This document shows positions 26,434 to 34,835 of a stretch of DNA of 64,000 nucleotides, in pieces. Source of the stretch: Sulfitobacter sp. S190 (GTDB taxonomy: Bacteria; Pseudomonadota; Alphaproteobacteria; Rhodobacterales; Rhodobacteraceae); the NCBI RefSeq assembly GCF_025141935.1, contig NZ_CP081120.1, positions 2,666,001-2,730,000 of the forward strand, read 5' to 3'. The notes beneath the pieces were generated by a model. It ran no database searches. It was not told where the DNA came from and was given only the letters and a program-made list of their open reading frames with translations. Positions within the stretch are counted from its first letter, which is position 1; each line of letters opens with the position of its first letter. The position numbers and the translations under genes were made by a program.

Positions 26434-27171
26434 TCAGTCGCGCGGTTCGTCCGGAATGCCCACTTCGGCCTCTTCCTTCTCGGTACCGACATCGGAAAAC
26501 TGCGCGTCGCGCGGGCGTCCGTCCACGGTTGCTGGGTTTTCGGCGGCATCAAGCGACGTGCCATTGGGTGCCGTGTCGCCCTCCATCTCGTCTGCGGGCT
26601 TGGCCTTTTTGATCAGCGCATCGGGGTCCTGTCCCACGATGTCGACGGCGGCCTTGGCCTCGGCCACCAGAACATGGGTCGCATCGGGCAGGAACGCCGA
26701 ATCGCCGCTGTCATCGGCCATGTCGTCGGCCCCGTCCCGCACATCGAACTTGTTGAAACGCGGGGCCGCGTCCAGCGCGTCCTCGTCGGTAAAGATCACG
26801 TAATACCGGTCACCGCGCACGTCGGTCACCACGGTGACACCCTCCATCGGTGCGGCCACCTCGCGGTCGGCCAGCCCCCAGATGCCGCCAACGCTCATCA
26901 CGATCGCCTCGACGGCGCCTTCGGAGTTGATCACCAGATCCTTGATCGACGCGATCCGGTCGAACCGTTTCGCCCCGTCAAGCGGCATCGGCGTGTCGGT
27001 CATCGGACGGCCACGGAAATTGTAGACCGGTGCGCCGATCATCTCGCCCACGATCAGGCTGTCGGGCGACATGGTAAAGCTTCCCACGGCGGTCTGTTGC
27101 GACGTGGACTGCGCGGCGGCGGGAACGGACAGGGCGACAATCACGGCGGTCGAGGCAAAAAGGCGTTTCAT
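26434..27171 (-). CDS. PRC-barrel domain protein, secreted
   Basis: 245-aa protein with a signal peptide (MKRLFASTAVIVALSVPAAAQ). A PRC-barrel-like unit follows (LIVGEMIGAPVYNFRG ... DRIASIKDLVINSEGAVEAIVMSVGGIWGLADREVAAPME, about residues 40-120). The C-terminal half is acidic and proline-rich and probably disordered. The start is fixed by AAGGAAATTTCG before the ATG; the open frame upstream has no initiation signal. PRC-barrel proteins of this secreted kind are common in Rhodobacteraceae with unknown role. Confidence 0.85.
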   Translation of the reverse strand: MKRLFASTAVIVALSVPAAAQSTSQQTAVGSFTMSPDSLIVGEMIGAPVYNFRGRPMTDTPMPLDGAKRFDRIASIKDLVINSEGAVEAIVMSVGGIWGLADREVAAPMEGVTVVTDVRGDRYYVIFTDEDALDAAPRFNKFDVRDGADDMADDSGDSAFLPDATHVLVAEAKAAVDIVGQDPDALIKKAKPADEMEGDTAPNGTSLDAAENPATVDGRPRDAQFSDVGTEKEEAEVGIPDEPRD

Positions 27172-27278
27172 CGAAATTTCCTTTCGGGACAGGCAAAAAA
27201 CACAGTTGGGAAATGAACGGTTGGCGGCGCGTTCGGTTCCTGCCAAAGGTAAAACGTCTGCGGAGGGGTCAAGACGCG

Positions 27279-28034
27279 ATGCTCGTTCTCGATTGGTGGT
27301 TTTTCGCGGTGGCGGGTCCGGCCGTTGTTTTTGCTGGCATTTCCAAGGGCGGCTTCGGCTCGGGCGCTGCATTTGCCGCAGCCTCGATGCTGGCGCTTGT
27401 GGTCGAACCCGGTCTCGCGCTCGGGGTCATGCTGCCGCTCTTGATGCTGATCGATCTGAGCACCCTGCGGCCCTACTGGGGCAAATGGGGCCTGCGCGAA
27501 GCGATGCTTCTGATCCTTGGCGGATTGCCCGGCGTGGTGCTGGGGGCGCTGCTCTACCGCGTGGCCTCGCCCGATCTGTTCCGGCTGCTCATCGGCGGTG
27601 TGTCCATCGGTTTCGTGATCTGGCAGGTATCGCTGGCGCGCGGCTGGATCGCCGTGGGGCGCAAGCCGATGTCGGACCGCGTGGGTCTCGTGGCGGGGGT
27701 CGCATCGGGCTTTACCAGCTTCATCAGCCACGCCGGCGGCCCGCCCTCTGCGGTGTTCCTGCTCGGGCGGGGGCTCGACAAAACCCGGTTTCAAGCGACC
27801 ACGGTTCTGGTGTTCTGGATCATCAACATCGCGAAATTCGTACCCTACGCCTATCTGGGCATGTTCACGCTGGAAACGGCCAAGGCCAATCTGGTGCTGG
27901 CGCCCTTTGCGCTTCTGGGTGCGTGGCTGGGCGTGCGGGCGCATGCCGCGGTGCCCGAACGCCTGTTTTTCGGGATCACTTACGTGGCGCTCACGCTCAC
28001 GGGGATCAAACTTATCTGGGATGGCCTGACCTGA
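27279..28034 (+). CDS. TSUP-family transporter (second TauE/SafE homologue)
   Basis: 251-aa inner-membrane protein with about eight hydrophobic segments. Landmarks are FAGISKGGFGSGAAFAAA near the N terminus and the second-repeat SGFTSFISHAGGPPSAVFLLGRGL. These are the two repeats of the TSUP family, but it is of a different subgroup from the protein at 4.3 kb. I chose the ATG at 27279 with GGAGG 12 bases before it, over an ATG 66 bases upstream. It is divergent from the PRC-barrel gene. Substrate unknown; sulfite or organic anions are typical proposals. Confidence 0.85.
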   Translation: MLVLDWWFFAVAGPAVVFAGISKGGFGSGAAFAAASMLALVVEPGLALGVMLPLLMLIDLSTLRPYWGKWGLREAMLLILGGLPGVVLGALLYRVASPDLFRLLIGGVSIGFVIWQVSLARGWIAVGRKPMSDRVGLVAGVASGFTSFISHAGGPPSAVFLLGRGLDKTRFQATTVLVFWIINIAKFVPYAYLGMFTLETAKANLVLAPFALLGAWLGVRAHAAVPERLFFGITYVALTLTGIKLIWDGLT

Positions 28035-28037
28035 CGC

Positions 28038-28068
28038 GCGGGGCGGCACGGCAGCACCGCCGCCGCCC
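28038..28068. terminator. GC-rich hairpin between convergent genes
   Basis: A perfect 10-bp stem GCGGGGCGGC/GCCGCCCCGC with an 11-base loop begins four bases after the TSUP stop. The convergent secreted-protein gene ends at 28154. No T-run is present, so termination efficiency is uncertain. Confidence 0.5.
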
Positions 28069-28153
28069 CGCCCCGTTCCGGCATCCTCTTCCTGTCCCGG
28101 CGGACCGGTGTGCGGGCACGTTTGCCGTGCTCCGGTTGTGGGGGGGGGTGGCC

Positions 28154-28474
28154 TTACGCGTCCTCGCCCTTCGCGGGCAGCGCCTCGGTCACCGTCTCAA
28201 ACGCCTGGCCCGACGCCACCAGACAGGTCAGCCCGCTGGGCATGGTCACCGTGATCGTCCATGTGCCCGTTTCGGAGGACGCGAACGTCTCGACCATCGC
28301 GCTGTTGGCGCCCAGCCCGACAGACTGGCGCGATTCGCCGTAGCGTTCCGCGAGGCTTTCGACCACGCTCGCCCGCGGGCCACATTGACGGCCGTTTTGC
28401 GCCAGTGCAGGCGCCGTGAGCGCGATAAAGCCGCCCAGCGCGGCCAGATGGATCAAAAATGCTGTTTTCTTCAT
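28154..28474 (-). CDS. Small secreted hypothetical protein (106 aa)
   Basis: Signal peptide MKKTAFLIHLAALGGFIALTAPALAQ, then a short mature domain with two cysteines (GRQCGPRASVVESLAERYGES and SGLTCLVASGQAFE). The AERYGES and the C-terminal GTWTITVT segments resemble small periplasmic proteins common in Rhodobacteraceae. Start chosen at 28474 with GGAAAGG before it. Function not known. Divergent from mcl2. Confidence 0.8.
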   Translation of the reverse strand: MKKTAFLIHLAALGGFIALTAPALAQNGRQCGPRASVVESLAERYGESRQSVGLGANSAMVETFASSETGTWTITVTMPSGLTCLVASGQAFETVTEALPAKGEDA

Positions 28475-28797
28475 TTCAGTGCCTTTCCGTTTTGCTGCAA
28501 AGGCGGCTGCGACAGGTCTCCGGCCGATCCGGCTGGTGCCGGCGAAACCCGGGCGCCCCCGGTGGTGAACGTGCAACCCGATCCTTGTGCCGGCGTCCGG
28601 CGGCCCTGCCGGTGCGGCCCTCCCAAAGATGAGCGACCTGCAAACCATGCGTCCGCACCCTTGAAAACGAGGTTAACGCAGCGTCCGGCGGGTGTTGCGC
28701 GGCACAAACTTGCTGCACTGCGGCGCAATTGCTCTTGAAGTTTTCGTCCAGCAATGCCCCTCTGCGCGCAACAATATTTCACAGCCAAGGTCACGCC
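28475..28797. other. Divergent promoter region between the secreted-protein gene and mcl2
   Basis: This 323-base stretch contains no convincing ORF in any frame. Apart from the ribosome site of mcl2 (AAGG at 28787-28790) and the string CAACAATATTTCACA at 28770-28784, which resembles elements before ccr and ecm, I see no clear hairpin, repeat or RNA gene. It presumably holds the promoters of both divergent genes. Confidence 0.5.
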
Positions 28798-29655
28798 ATG
28801 CCCGCCACATCCCGCCCGCTCCGCTCCGTCCTCTATATTCCCGGCTCCAAACCGCGGGCGCTGGACAAGGCCCGCGGCCTGCCTGCCGATGCCATCATCT
28901 TCGATCTCGAAGACGCGGTCATACCGGATGAAAAGACCGCCGCGCGCGACACGCTGGCCGACGCACTCGCCACGGGCGGTTACGGCGCGCGCATGAAGAT
29001 CGTGCGCATCAACGGGCTCGATACGGCATGGGGTGCGGATGACGCACGTGCCGCTGCGGCCATGGGCGCCGACGCGGTGCTGCTGCCCAAGGTCAACAGC
29101 CCCGATGATCTCGACGCGCTGGCGGACATCACCGGCGACACGCCCCTCTGGGCGATGATGGAAACGCCGCGGGGCATGTTGAACGCGGCCGCCATCGCCG
29201 CGCACCCGCTGCTGTCGGGTATGGTCATGGGGACCAATGATCTGGCCAAGGATCTGCAAACGCGGTTCCGCGCCGACCGGCAACCGTTGATGGCGGGGCT
29301 GGGGCTGTGTGTGCTGGCGGGCAAGGCGCATGGCGCGGCGCTGATCGACGGGGTCTATAACGCGTTCAAGGACGAAGACGGCCTGCGCGCCGAGTGCGAA
29401 CAGGGCCGCGACATGGGCTTTGACGGCAAAACGCTCATCCACCCCGCGCAACTGGACATCGCCAATGCGGCCTTCTCCCCCTCGGCCGATGAAATCGATC
29501 TGGCCCGCCGCCAGATCGCCGCATTCGACGCCGCCGAAGCCACCGGTCAGGGCGTTGCCGTCGTCGATGGCAAGATCGTCGAAAACCTGCATGTTGCCAC
29601 CGCCCGTGAAACATTGGCAAAGTCGGAAGCAATCGACGCCATGCAGGCGGAGTGA
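28798..29655 (+). CDS. mcl2: (3S)-Malyl-CoA thioesterase / CitE-family lyase homologue
   Basis: 285-aa HpcH/HpaI aldolase (CitE-like) protein. N-terminal SVLYIPGSKPRALDKAR, the metal-binding IIFDLEDAVIPDEKTAARD, RINGLDT, and LWAMMETPRGMLNA with the catalytic glutamate are all present. The sequence fits Mcl2, the (3S)-malyl-CoA thioesterase of the ethylmalonyl-CoA pathway, better than Mcl1, which is longer with a different N terminus. Position next to mch and between mdh and sucC supports this. It would hydrolyse malyl-CoA to malate, which Mdh then oxidises. Start with AAGG seven bases before. Confidence 0.85.
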   Translation: MPATSRPLRSVLYIPGSKPRALDKARGLPADAIIFDLEDAVIPDEKTAARDTLADALATGGYGARMKIVRINGLDTAWGADDARAAAAMGADAVLLPKVNSPDDLDALADITGDTPLWAMMETPRGMLNAAAIAAHPLLSGMVMGTNDLAKDLQTRFRADRQPLMAGLGLCVLAGKAHGAALIDGVYNAFKDEDGLRAECEQGRDMGFDGKTLIHPAQLDIANAAFSPSADEIDLARRQIAAFDAAEATGQGVAVVDGKIVENLHVATARETLAKSEAIDAMQAE

Positions 29656-29671
29656 AACAAGGGACTTACCC

Positions 29672-30226
29672 ATGCTGCTTTTGATCCTCGGGCTCCTGTT
29701 GTGGGTGGCCGCACATTATTTCAAACGGCTGATGCCGGAAAAACGGGCCGCTCTGGGCGATCCGGGCAAAGGTCTGGTGGCGGTGGCGATCGTGCTGTCG
29801 CTGGTCCTGATGATTCTGGGCTACCGCGGGGCCGACTTTGTCCATGTCTGGGCGCCGCCCGCCTTTCTCACCCACATCAACAACCTCGCGATGGTGCTGG
29901 CGCTGTGGGTCTACGGATCGAGCGCGGCCAAGGGGGCCAAGGCGTGGCCTGCCTACAAAATCCGCCACCCGCAGCTTACCGCGGTCAAGATCTGGGCCGC
30001 CGCGCACCTGCTGGTCAACGGCGATCTGGCCTCCATCGTGCTTTTTGGCGGGCTGCTGGCGTGGGCCGTGGGCTCTGTCATCCTGATCAACCGGGCCGAG
30101 CCTGACTGGACCCCGCCCGCCCCTGCTGGGCGCGCCACTTACATCCGGCTTGCCATCATCACAGCGGTGATGCTGGTGGTCATCACCCTCATCCACACAT
30201 TGCTGGGCGTCTCGCCCTTTGGCTAA
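29672..30226 (+). CDS. NnrU-family membrane protein
   Basis: 184-aa inner-membrane protein with about five or six transmembrane helices (MLLLILGLLLWVAAHYF at the N terminus; HLLVNGDLASIVLFGGLLAWA in the middle, the family's HxxxNGD signature). NnrU proteins were first noted near denitrification genes but are widespread; their function is not established. AAGGGA precedes the ATG. It is the second gene of the mcl2-mch operon, with 16-base gaps on both sides. Confidence 0.85.
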   Translation: MLLLILGLLLWVAAHYFKRLMPEKRAALGDPGKGLVAVAIVLSLVLMILGYRGADFVHVWAPPAFLTHINNLAMVLALWVYGSSAAKGAKAWPAYKIRHPQLTAVKIWAAAHLLVNGDLASIVLFGGLLAWAVGSVILINRAEPDWTPPAPAGRATYIRLAIITAVMLVVITLIHTLLGVSPFG

Positions 30227-30241
30227 CACATTGGAACTGAA

Positions 30242-30445
30242 ATGAAACTCTACCGCTTCCTGTCGGAAGAAGACACATCCGCCTTCTGCCACAAAGTCAC
30301 CGATGCCCTGAACAAGGGCTGGGAGCTTTACGGCACCCCAACCCAAACCTGGGACCACGCGGCAGGCGTGATGCGCTGCGGTCAGGCCGTCGTCAAAGAC
30401 GCCCCCGGCACCTATACCCCCGACACCAAACTGGGCGCACACTGA
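30242..30445 (+). CDS. DUF1737 small protein
   Basis: 67-aa cytosolic protein. The N-terminal half MKLYRFLSEEDTSAFCHKV ... GWELYGTPTQTW matches DUF1737, a short domain resembling the bacterial DUF4177-like ferredoxin fold. It sits one base before mch, so is in the operon. Function unknown. Confidence 0.82.
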   Translation: MKLYRFLSEEDTSAFCHKVTDALNKGWELYGTPTQTWDHAAGVMRCGQAVVKDAPGTYTPDTKLGAH

Positions 30446-30446
30446 C

Positions 30447-31481
30447 ATGGCAACCAAAACCAACGCTGGCCGCTTTTTCGAAGACTACCGCATCGGCGAA
30501 GTGATCCGCCACGCCGTGCCGCGCACGGTCAAGATGGGCGAACGCGCGCTCTACCACATGCTCTATCCCGCGCGCCACGCGCTCTATTCCTCCGACCAGT
30601 TCGCACAGGGCTGCGGCCTGCCGTTCAGCCCGCTCGAAGATCTGATCGGCTTTCACGTGGTGTTCGGCAAGACCGTGCCCGACGTGTCGCTGAATGCGGT
30701 GGCAAATCTGGGCTACGCCGAAGGCCGCTGGATCACACCGGTCTGGCCCGGCGACACGCTGCGCTCGGAATCCGAAGTGATCGGCCTGAAACAGAACTCC
30801 AACGGCAAGACGGGCGTGGTTTACGTGCGCACCCGCGGGCTGAATCAGCACGACGAAACGGTGATGGAATATGTCCGCTGGGTCATGGTGCGCAAACGCG
30901 ATGGCGACGCGCCCGCGCCGGATACCGTGGTGCCTGACCTGCAAAAAACCATCGCGGCTTCCGATCTGGTGATCCCGCGCGGCCTCGATTTCACCAACTA
31001 TGATTTCACGCTCGCCGGTGAGCCGCACCGCTGGGGCGACTACGACGTCGGCGAAAAAATCGACCACGTCGATGGCGTCACCGTCGAAGAGGCCGAGCAC
31101 ATGATGGCGACCCGCCTGTGGCAAAACACGGCCAAGGTCCACTTCGACACCTCCGCCCGCCCCGACGGCAGCCGCCTCATCTACGGCGGTCACGTCATTT
31201 CGATGGCGCGGGCGCTGTCGTTCAACGGGCTGGCCAACGCACAGATGATCGTGGGTCTCAACGGCGGCGCACATGCCAACCCCTGCCTTGCGGGCGATAC
31301 CATCCGCGCCTGGTCCGAAGTGCTCGACAAGGCCGAAACCGATGCACCGGGCGTTGGCGCCATCCGTCTGCGGCTGGTCGCGACCAAGGGCGGCACGCCG
31401 TTCGATCTGCGCGGTGCGGACGGCAAATACCTGCCCGATGTCCTGCTCGATCTCGACATCTGGGCCCTGATGCCCACATGA
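30447..31481 (+). CDS. mch: Mesaconyl-CoA hydratase (beta-methylmalyl-CoA dehydratase)
   Basis: 344-aa cytosolic enzyme built from two MaoC-like hot-dog domains. The first begins GRFFEDYRIGEVIRHAVPRTV, and the second covers HRWGDYDVGEKIDHVDGVTVEEAEHMMATRLW. It interconverts mesaconyl-CoA and beta-methylmalyl-CoA in the ethylmalonyl-CoA pathway. The full two-domain length and the neighbours mcl2, ccr and ecm support Mch rather than a generic MaoC protein. The DUF4344 gene overlaps its stop. Confidence 0.94.
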   Translation: MATKTNAGRFFEDYRIGEVIRHAVPRTVKMGERALYHMLYPARHALYSSDQFAQGCGLPFSPLEDLIGFHVVFGKTVPDVSLNAVANLGYAEGRWITPVWPGDTLRSESEVIGLKQNSNGKTGVVYVRTRGLNQHDETVMEYVRWVMVRKRDGDAPAPDTVVPDLQKTIAASDLVIPRGLDFTNYDFTLAGEPHRWGDYDVGEKIDHVDGVTVEEAEHMMATRLWQNTAKVHFDTSARPDGSRLIYGGHVISMARALSFNGLANAQMIVGLNGGAHANPCLAGDTIRAWSEVLDKAETDAPGVGAIRLRLVATKGGTPFDLRGADGKYLPDVLLDLDIWALMPT

Positions 31482-32191
31482 GCCGCCCCGCGCTGGTCCT
31501 TGCGCTGGCTCTCGCGGCGGCCCCCGCGCGCGCCGAAGATGCGCGGGACGCCTATGTCGCATCCAACCTGCTCGCGGTCCTCTATCACGAACTGGGCCAT
31601 GCCCTGATCGACACCGGCGACCTGCCCGTTTTCGGACAGGAAGAAGACGCCGCCGACACGCTGTCCATCCTGATGATCGACACGCTTTTCGACGACGATA
31701 CCGCCCGCACCATCGCCTATGACACCGCTGACGGTTTTGCCGCCGACGCGCGGCTGGCCGCTGACGATATCGCGTGGTGGGACACCCACGGCCCCGACGC
31801 CCAGCGGTACTACAACCTCGTCTGCCTGTTCTACGGGGCGGACCCAGACACCCGCGATGATTTCGCGGCGGACATGGGTCTGCCCGACGACCGCGCCGAC
31901 ACCTGCCCCGAAGAATACGACCTCGCCATCGACAGCTGGGGGCCGGTGCTCGACGAGCTGATGGCGCAGGGTGGCACCGCGGGGCTGATCTACACCGGGA
32001 CCGGCACCTCGCTGACCCACCGCACGATCAAGGACGAAGTCCGCGCGCTCAACGCTGTCATGACCATGCCCGCGCCGCTGCGCGTGTCCGTTGCCCCCTG
32101 CGGAGAGCCCAACGCCTTCTACGATCCGCAGGACATCTCGATCACGATCTGCACCGAATTCGAAGATTATTTGCGCAAGAATTCACCATAA
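31478..32191 (+). CDS. DUF4344 metallopeptidase-like secreted protein
   Basis: 237-aa protein with a signal peptide (MSRPALVLALALAAAPARA) and a zinc-protease signature HELGHAL near residue 38, followed by EEDAADTLS, whose glutamate could be the third ligand. This is the DUF4344 'putative metallopeptidase' pattern. Six mature cysteines or fewer suggest periplasmic location. The ATG overlaps the mch stop (ATGA), so it is translated with a cytosolic CoA enzyme, an odd pairing. Substrate unknown. Confidence 0.85.
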   Translation: MSRPALVLALALAAAPARAEDARDAYVASNLLAVLYHELGHALIDTGDLPVFGQEEDAADTLSILMIDTLFDDDTARTIAYDTADGFAADARLAADDIAWWDTHGPDAQRYYNLVCLFYGADPDTRDDFAADMGLPDDRADTCPEEYDLAIDSWGPVLDELMAQGGTAGLIYTGTGTSLTHRTIKDEVRALNAVMTMPAPLRVSVAPCGEPNAFYDPQDISITICTEFEDYLRKNSP

Positions 32192-32203
32192 TTCTAGGCA
32201 AAT

Positions 32204-32223
32204 CGGGCGATTCTACCCGCCCG
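32204..32223 (+). terminator. Weak hairpin after the mcl2-mch operon
   Basis: Stem CGGGCG/CGCCCG with an eight-base loop, 13 bases after the DUF4344 stop. No T-run follows. It may end the operon before the sucC promoter. Confidence 0.35.
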
Positions 32224-32243
32224 GCGTGCGTCAGCCATGCATT

Positions 32244-32273
32244 TGTGATCACACGCAAAAACCTGTGATCACA
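32244..32273. promoter_or_regulatory. Two TGTGATCACA palindromes upstream of sucC
   Basis: Two identical perfect 10-bp palindromes, TGTGATCACA at 32244-32253 and 32264-32273, have centres 20 bp apart. Flanking ATT/AAT extends them into one 36-bp symmetrical unit (32241-32276). They lie 110-145 bases before the sucC ATG. The same arrangement occurs upstream of sdhC. A dimer pair bound on one DNA face is the natural reading. Confidence 0.7.
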
Positions 32274-32385
32274 AATGTCGCTTTTCGCTGGTCAAAGCAC
32301 CCATCCTCGGAAAAGTTACTCGGCAAGATTCATGTTTCAGGCGTATACCGCGTACTGAACACCACTAAAATGGGACCGTTTCGAT

Positions 32386-33579
32386 ATGAACATCCACGAA
32401 TACCAGGCCAAAGCCCTCCTGCGCAGCTACGGCGCGCCAGTGTCCGACGGGCGTGTTGTCCTCAAGGCCGAAGACGCCAAGAACGCGGCCGGAGAACTCG
32501 ACGGCCCGTTGTGGGTGGTCAAGGCACAGATCCACGCAGGCGGACGCGGCAAGGGCAAGTTCAAGGAAGCGGATGCAGGCGACGCAGGCGGCGTGCGCCT
32601 GACGAAATCGGTCGAGGAAGCGGCGGAACAGGCCAAGAAGATGCTGGGCCGCACCCTCGTCACCCACCAGACCGGCCCCGCGGGCAAACAGGTCAACCGC
32701 ATCTATATCGAAGACGGCTCCGGCATCGAAACAGAGCTGTACCTCGCGCTGCTCGTGGACCGCGAAACCAGCCGCGTGGGCTTTGTCTGCTCCACCGAAG
32801 GCGGCATGGACATCGAAGAGGTCGCGGCCAACACGCCCGAAAAGATCATCAATTTCTCCGTCGATCCCGCCACCGGCTTCCAGCCCTTCCACGGCCGCCG
32901 CATCGCGTTCGCGCTGGGTCTTGAGGGCAAGGCGGTCAAGCAGTGCGTCGGCCTGATGGGCACGCTCTACAAGGCGTTCGTCGAAAAAGACATGGAGATG
33001 CTGGAAATCAACCCGCTCATCGTCACCGACAGCGGCGATCTCAAGGTGCTCGACGCCAAGGTCAGCTTTGACGGCAACGCCATCTACCGCCACGGCGACA
33101 TCGCCGAGCTGCGCGACACCACCGAAGAAGACCCCAAAGAGCTCGAGGCCTCCAAATACGACCTCAACTATATCGCGCTCGACGGTGAAATCGGCTGCAT
33201 GGTCAACGGCGCGGGCCTCGCGATGGCGACCATGGACATCATCAAGCTCTACGGCGCCGAGCCTGCCAACTTCCTCGACGTGGGCGGCGGTGCGACCAAG
33301 GAAAAGGTGACCGAAGCCTTCAAGATCATCACCTCGGATGACAACGTCAAAGGCATCCTCGTCAACATCTTCGGCGGCATCATGCGCTGCGACGTCATCG
33401 CCGAAGGCGTGGTCGCCGCGGTCAAGGAGGTCGGCCTCAAAGTGCCACTGGTCGTGCGTCTCGAAGGCACCAAGGTCGAAGAGGGCAAGGCCATCATCAA
33501 CAACTCCGGCCTCGACGTCATCGCGGCGGACGACCTCAAGGATGGTGCCGAAAAGATCGTCAAAGCGGTCAAGGGCTGA
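32386..33579 (+). CDS. sucC: Succinyl-CoA synthetase beta subunit (ADP-forming)
   Basis: 397-aa ATP-grasp subunit. N-terminal [19 protein letters not shown], nucleotide-binding [19 protein letters not shown], and the CoA/nucleotide region [17 protein letters not shown] with [19 protein letters not shown] are present. With SucD it makes ATP and succinate from succinyl-CoA, or the reverse. The ribosome site (GGGA) is weak. It is the first gene of the suc operon; three unknown genes separate it from sucD. Confidence 0.97.
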   Translation: MNIHEYQAKALLRSYGAPVSDGRVVLKAEDAKNAAGELDGPLWVVKAQIHAGGRGKGKFKEADAGDAGGVRLTKSVEEAAEQAKKMLGRTLVTHQTGPAGKQVNRIYIEDGSGIETELYLALLVDRETSRVGFVCSTEGGMDIEEVAANTPEKIINFSVDPATGFQPFHGRRIAFALGLEGKAVKQCVGLMGTLYKAFVEKDMEMLEINPLIVTDSGDLKVLDAKVSFDGNAIYRHGDIAELRDTTEEDPKELEASKYDLNYIALDGEIGCMVNGAGLAMATMDIIKLYGAEPANFLDVGGGATKEKVTEAFKIITSDDNVKGILVNIFGGIMRCDVIAEGVVAAVKEVGLKVPLVVRLEGTKVEEGKAIINNSGLDVIAADDLKDGAEKIVKAVKG

Positions 33580-33662
33580 ACCATGCGCGCGGGGATCGGC
33601 ATTGCACTGGTCTGCGGTCCGGCCCATGGTGCTTGGGCCATTGGCATCGGGGCTCTGTGCTG

Positions 33663-34172
33663 ATGCAGACCTGCGGCAACATATTGGTGAGTTGCACACT
33701 CGCGATCGGTGCGCCGGTTGTGGCCTGCGCCGATCCGCAAGCTGCCGCGCGCGCCTTCGCCGATCACTGTTTTTCACCCTTCCTGACGGCGGCCACAGCG
33801 GCCGACCGGCTGGCCCCTGCCCGCGTCGATTTTTACGACACGCGGCCCTTTTCCTCCGCCGATCCCTCGCCCGCAACGGGCCGCGCTGCCACGCCCGGCA
33901 CCGACCGGCGCTGCGAGGTCGCCTTTGACGGCGCGCATATCCAGACCGGCATCGAGGGCGTCACCACCGGGCTCGCGCAGGAAGGTATCGACACCCCCGC
34001 CGACGTGCCCGCCGATTTCGCGGCCCAACCCGGGACCACTTTCATCGCCGCCCGGCAGCTGAACCCCACGCGCATCGCGGTGGTGCAGGTCGGCACGCGG
34101 CCCGGCCCCGATGGTGTTGAAACCTATCTCAACGTCGAACGGCTCGACCCGCTGGCGGAGCCTGTGCAATGA
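33663..34172 (+). CDS. Secreted hypothetical protein between sucC and sucD
   Basis: 169-aa protein with a probable signal peptide ([23 protein letters not shown]). The mature part begins [24 protein letters not shown] and ends [23 protein letters not shown] short ORF of 26 codons (33583-33663) immediately precedes and overlaps it as TGATG. An ATG at 33633 in the same frame gives a longer version; the start is uncertain. I do not know a function. It seems distantly related to the lipoprotein gene at 34836, sharing an F-x-x-x-C-x-x-P pattern with alanine-rich helix. Confidence 0.7.
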   Translation: MQTCGNILVSCTLAIGAPVVACADPQAAARAFADHCFSPFLTAATAADRLAPARVDFYDTRPFSSADPSPATGRAATPGTDRRCEVAFDGAHIQTGIEGVTTGLAQEGIDTPADVPADFAAQPGTTFIAARQLNPTRIAVVQVGTRPGPDGVETYLNVERLDPLAEPVQ

Positions 34173-34834
34173 CCGCCGCGACCACCCATGCCCCCCGCAC
34201 CGGCGGGCGTCTGGTGCTCTGGAGCGCCGTGGCGGTTTTTGCCGTGATGGCCATGATTGCCGCCCTGCCGCTGGCCACGCAGAAAACATTGCTGACCGAA
34301 GGCGGCCCGGTCGAGACGCTGTCGGTCATCGGCTACGCCATCTGCATCGCGTTGCTCTTCGTGCTTTGGCCCCTGGCCGAGGTCGCACGGCGTTGGTATT
34401 TCGTGGTGCTGCTGGCGCTGTTTGCGGGGCGCGAGCTTGATCTCGACAAGGCCCCCTTTACCGAAGGACTGCTCAAGGCCCGCCAATACACCGGCGACAC
34501 CGTCGGCCCTGTCGAACTGGTGATCTCCGCCGCGATCCTGCTGGCGATCATCCTGACCTGCCTGATCCTGCTGCGCCGCGAAACCGGGCGGTTCATCCGC
34601 GGGTTGGCCGCCCGCAGCCCCGCCGCCGCGGCCACCCTTCTGGGCGTGCTCTTCATCGGCGTCTACAAGGCCATCGACGGTCTGGCCCGCAAACTCGAAC
34701 CCTTCGGCATCACGGTGAGCGAAGACCTCAACAACCTGATTTCCGTGATCGAGGAAGTGGGCGAGCTGGGCATCCCGCTGATGTTCGCGGTGGCCATCAT
34801 CCTTTCGGCACGCTCAGCCGCAGGAGGAGCGTGA
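34169..34834 (+). CDS. Hypothetical multi-pass membrane protein between sucC and sucD
   Basis: 221-aa inner-membrane protein with five to six hydrophobic segments (for example LVLWSAVAVFAVMAMIAALPLA, LSVIGYAICIALLFVLWPLA and VVLLALFAGRELDLDKA). The sequence REL-D-DKAPF between helices 3 and 4 and the C-terminal EDLNNLISVIEEVGELGIP are polar and could line a site. Its ATG overlaps the preceding stop. No family recognised with confidence. Confidence 0.8.
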   Translation: MTAATTHAPRTGGRLVLWSAVAVFAVMAMIAALPLATQKTLLTEGGPVETLSVIGYAICIALLFVLWPLAEVARRWYFVVLLALFAGRELDLDKAPFTEGLLKARQYTGDTVGPVELVISAAILLAIILTCLILLRRETGRFIRGLAARSPAAAATLLGVLFIGVYKAIDGLARKLEPFGITVSEDLNNLISVIEEVGELGIPLMFAVAIILSARSAAGGA

Positions 34835-34835
34835 C

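Noticed and set aside
28684..28797. Plus-strand N-terminal extension of mcl2 to 28729
   Set aside because: The extension lacks family similarity and a ribosome site; ATG at 28798 has AAGG at proper distance.
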